From Glaciecola sp. UBA2563 (GTDB lineage: Bacteria > Pseudomonadota > Gammaproteobacteria > Enterobacterales > Alteromonadaceae): DNA of 23,694 bases. Location: contig DDLV01000153.1 in the NCBI GenBank assembly GCA_002340325.1, positions 1-23,694 on the forward strand, in the 5' to 3' direction. The notes beneath the pieces were generated by a model. It was not told where the DNA came from and did not search any database. It worked only from the letters and a program-made list of their open reading frames with translations. Within the stretch, counting starts at the first letter, position 1. Each line of letters opens with the position of its first letter. Made by a program: the position numbers and the translations under genes. Below, piece by piece: positions 22,143 to 23,694 of the stretch.

Positions 22143-23694
22143 ATGCAAAATTTTTTCGTCGCTATAACGTTAGTATGGTTCTGCGTTTTCAATGCTAACG
22201 CTCAACAAAGCCCGGTGGCATTTGATGCTTTTTCCGGTGATACTTACACACCAATGGACGCGAGTGAGACGTTATGGCGAATCTCTACGCAATATAATAC
22301 AGGTAAATCTTTCACCGTTTATCAAACCATGCTTGCCATTTATCAACTAAATCCGGGTGCATTTAAAGATGGCGATATCAATTCTGTAACAAGCGGTGCT
22401 ATTTTAAAAATGCCGAGTGACCAATATATTAGCGATATCAATCCAGAGTTCGCCAAAAATAAAGTCCTTGGGGATCCAAAGCCGCAGTCGCGTAGTCAGA
22501 ACCAAGTCATTTCGGTTCAAGGAAATAACAACCGAACTCAATCAGTCCAAGCAAACCTTGACGCACTAAACCCATCGACTTCTTCTCGCGATGCGGACAT
22601 TAGAGATTCTGAGAAGGAAAAAATCAAGCTTTCTCCCCCGGAAAATGCGCAGCAATCCGTCGATAATCAACAGTTATCTGAAGCAGTATCGAATTTGGAA
22701 AATCTAATTGCTGAGAACCGCCAATACAGCGAAGATATCGAAGGCTTCAAGCTCGAAATTGCTGAGTTGAAGGCGCGTATTGACGTTAATGCTAATGAAC
22801 AAACGAAACTCATCAGCGATCTAAAAAAAGAAGTTAACGCACTTAAAACACTAGCGCTTAGCCAGCCTGAGGCATCGCCAAGTCAAACAGGTTCGTCGAA
22901 TATGTTGATAGCAATTGTTGGGGCAATTGGATTGATACTTATAGGTTATTTGGGTTACATATTTATCGGTAAATCTAAAAAAGAAAATGACGAGAACAGC
23001 GCTGTTTTACAACCATCAACGACATTAGACGATACTGTGGCTAGCGACGATACCAGTTCTAAACCCACTTTCGATGATAGAAAATTCGACGATGAGCAGC
23101 TAAATTTTCATACTTTCGATGATGATGATGATGGTGTTCGGCAGTCAGACTCTTTATCCGCAAAAGAGAATGCTGCCACTACTAACTCGCCATTCACCAA
23201 TGTAGATCTCACTGATGATGACTTTAATTTTGAGTCGGATGAAGCATTCACATTTGAAAAAACATCAACTGCCCATGAGAATGATGTGCTCAAGGGGCAG
23301 CAGTTAAACGAGGATAGGCCGCAAAGAGAGGTGATGAATGAATCAAGCCCAGTGGATAAAGATGATTTTGCCATGTTTGATGAACCCTCTACTAATGAGA
23401 ACCCAAATGATTTATCCGTTGGCGGTAGAAGTGAAGATGACTACAGCCAAGCAATAGACCACAGCAACGAAGTAGAACCAAGCAATATCAGTGTACCTAA
23501 TGAAGTCGCTACTAATTTTACGAGTGAACCAGAAAGCGATGACGCGTTACTCAACGCGAAATCATCACTTTTAAACGATGCAGAGTCCACCGGCAGCGCA
23601 GATTTTGGCGCAAATGAAAAACGTGTTGCGCGTAACGAATCGACGGAAGACAAAATAGTAACCCATCATTTTACTGAAACTGAAACTGAAACTG
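22143..23694 (+). CDS. FimV/HubP-like polar membrane protein, N-terminal 517 residues
   Basis: An open frame runs from the ATG at 22143 to the window end with no stop. A signal peptide (MQNFFVAITLVWFCVFNANA) is followed at about 32-95 by the FimV core motif: YTPMDASETLWRIS, then TVYQTMLAIYQLNPGAF, DGDINSV and SGAILKMP, which parallels FimV's GETLW...NPEAF...NINRL..G..L.IP. Next come a polar linker, a coiled coil (about 175-240), one membrane span (about 253-276, LIAIVGAIGLILIGYLGYIF), and a strongly acidic Asp/Glu/Ser/Asn-rich region to the edge, probably cytoplasmic. FimV/HubP proteins mark cell poles and recruit type IV pilus, flagellar or chromosome-partition factors. Here the gene is not beside asd or truA, as is usual for fimV, so it may be a paralogue. 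The C-terminal TPR domain, if any, is outside the window. Confidence 0.8.
   Translation, partial: MQNFFVAITLVWFCVFNANAQQSPVAFDAFSGDTYTPMDASETLWRISTQYNTGKSFTVYQTMLAIYQLNPGAFKDGDINSVTSGAILKMPSDQYISDINPEFAKNKVLGDPKPQSRSQNQVISVQGNNNRTQSVQANLDALNPSTSSRDADIRDSEKEKIKLSPPENAQQSVDNQQLSEAVSNLENLIAENRQYSEDIEGFKLEIAELKARIDVNANEQTKLISDLKKEVNALKTLALSQPEASPSQTGSSNMLIAIVGAIGLILIGYLGYIFIGKSKKENDENSAVLQPSTTLDDTVASDDTSSKPTFDDRKFDDEQLNFHTFDDDDDGVRQSDSLSAKENAATTNSPFTNVDLTDDDFNFESDEAFTFEKTSTAHENDVLKGQQLNEDRPQREVMNESSPVDKDDFAMFDEPSTNENPNDLSVGGRSEDDYSQAIDHSNEVEPSNISVPNEVATNFTSEPESDDALLNAKSSLLNDAESTGSADFGANEKRVARNESTEDKIVTHHFTETETET
23673..23694 (+). repeat. ACTGAA hexanucleotide repeat at the window edge
   Basis: The last 22 nt are three full ACTGAA units and a partial fourth, encoding alternating Thr-Glu in the FimV-like protein. 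The array continues beyond the window for an unknown length. Confidence 0.7.

Overview
The window reads as chromosomal DNA of a marine gammaproteobacterium, most likely of the Alteromonadales (Alteromonas/Glaciecola-like). This rests on the moderately AT-rich composition, the style of the FimV-like, GlnK/AmtB, RlmI and hybrid-kinase proteins, and a gammaproteobacterial type PBP1b; genus is not assigned. I saw no tRNA, rRNA, CRISPR array, insertion sequence or phage gene. Nearly all genes are ordinary full-length housekeeping or metabolic genes.

Layout. 1-215 (-): 5' end of an unrecognised secreted protein. 338-5513 (-): a compact polyhydroxybutyrate (PHB) granule locus, in order of transcription DUF6489-like protein, phaC (polymerase), phaR (PHB-sensing repressor), a phasin with a histone-like Lys/Ala/Pro tail, a short phasin, and phaZ (intracellular depolymerase). 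A good sigma-70 promoter in front of the phasins is flanked by two near-matches to the PhaR operator CTGC-N3-GCAG, so synthesis, coating, sensing and breakdown of the polymer are encoded together. 5824-8136 (+): mrcB (PBP1b), preceded by a possible 26-codon ORF. 8329-9947 (+): glnK-amtB, with a sigma-54-like promoter and two NtrC-like sites, closed by a strong terminator. 10077-13974 (+): ggt, a DyP-type peroxidase homologue lacking the catalytic Asp, and rlmI. 13998-15022 (-): a lipoprotein carrying seven exact 18-residue repeats, overlapping a small PGPGW membrane protein gene. 15249-16529 (-): hemL. 16586-17608 (-): pyrB. 17797-19532 (+): a two-gene ABC-2 type exporter. 19569-21824 (-): a membrane hybrid histidine kinase (MASE2-like, GAF, HisKA, HATPase, REC). 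22143-end (+): a FimV/HubP-like polar protein, cut by the window edge.

Most interesting points: the predicted PhaR control of the phasin promoter; a terminator-like hairpin that ends at the phaR start codon; the DyP homologue with its GxxDG motif replaced; the 18-residue solenoid lipoprotein; and a 13-nt intergenic repeat lying in two possible short ORFs upstream of mrcB and of the FimV-like gene. No clearly new multi-gene system was found. TTG start codons are frequent (four of about nineteen genes).
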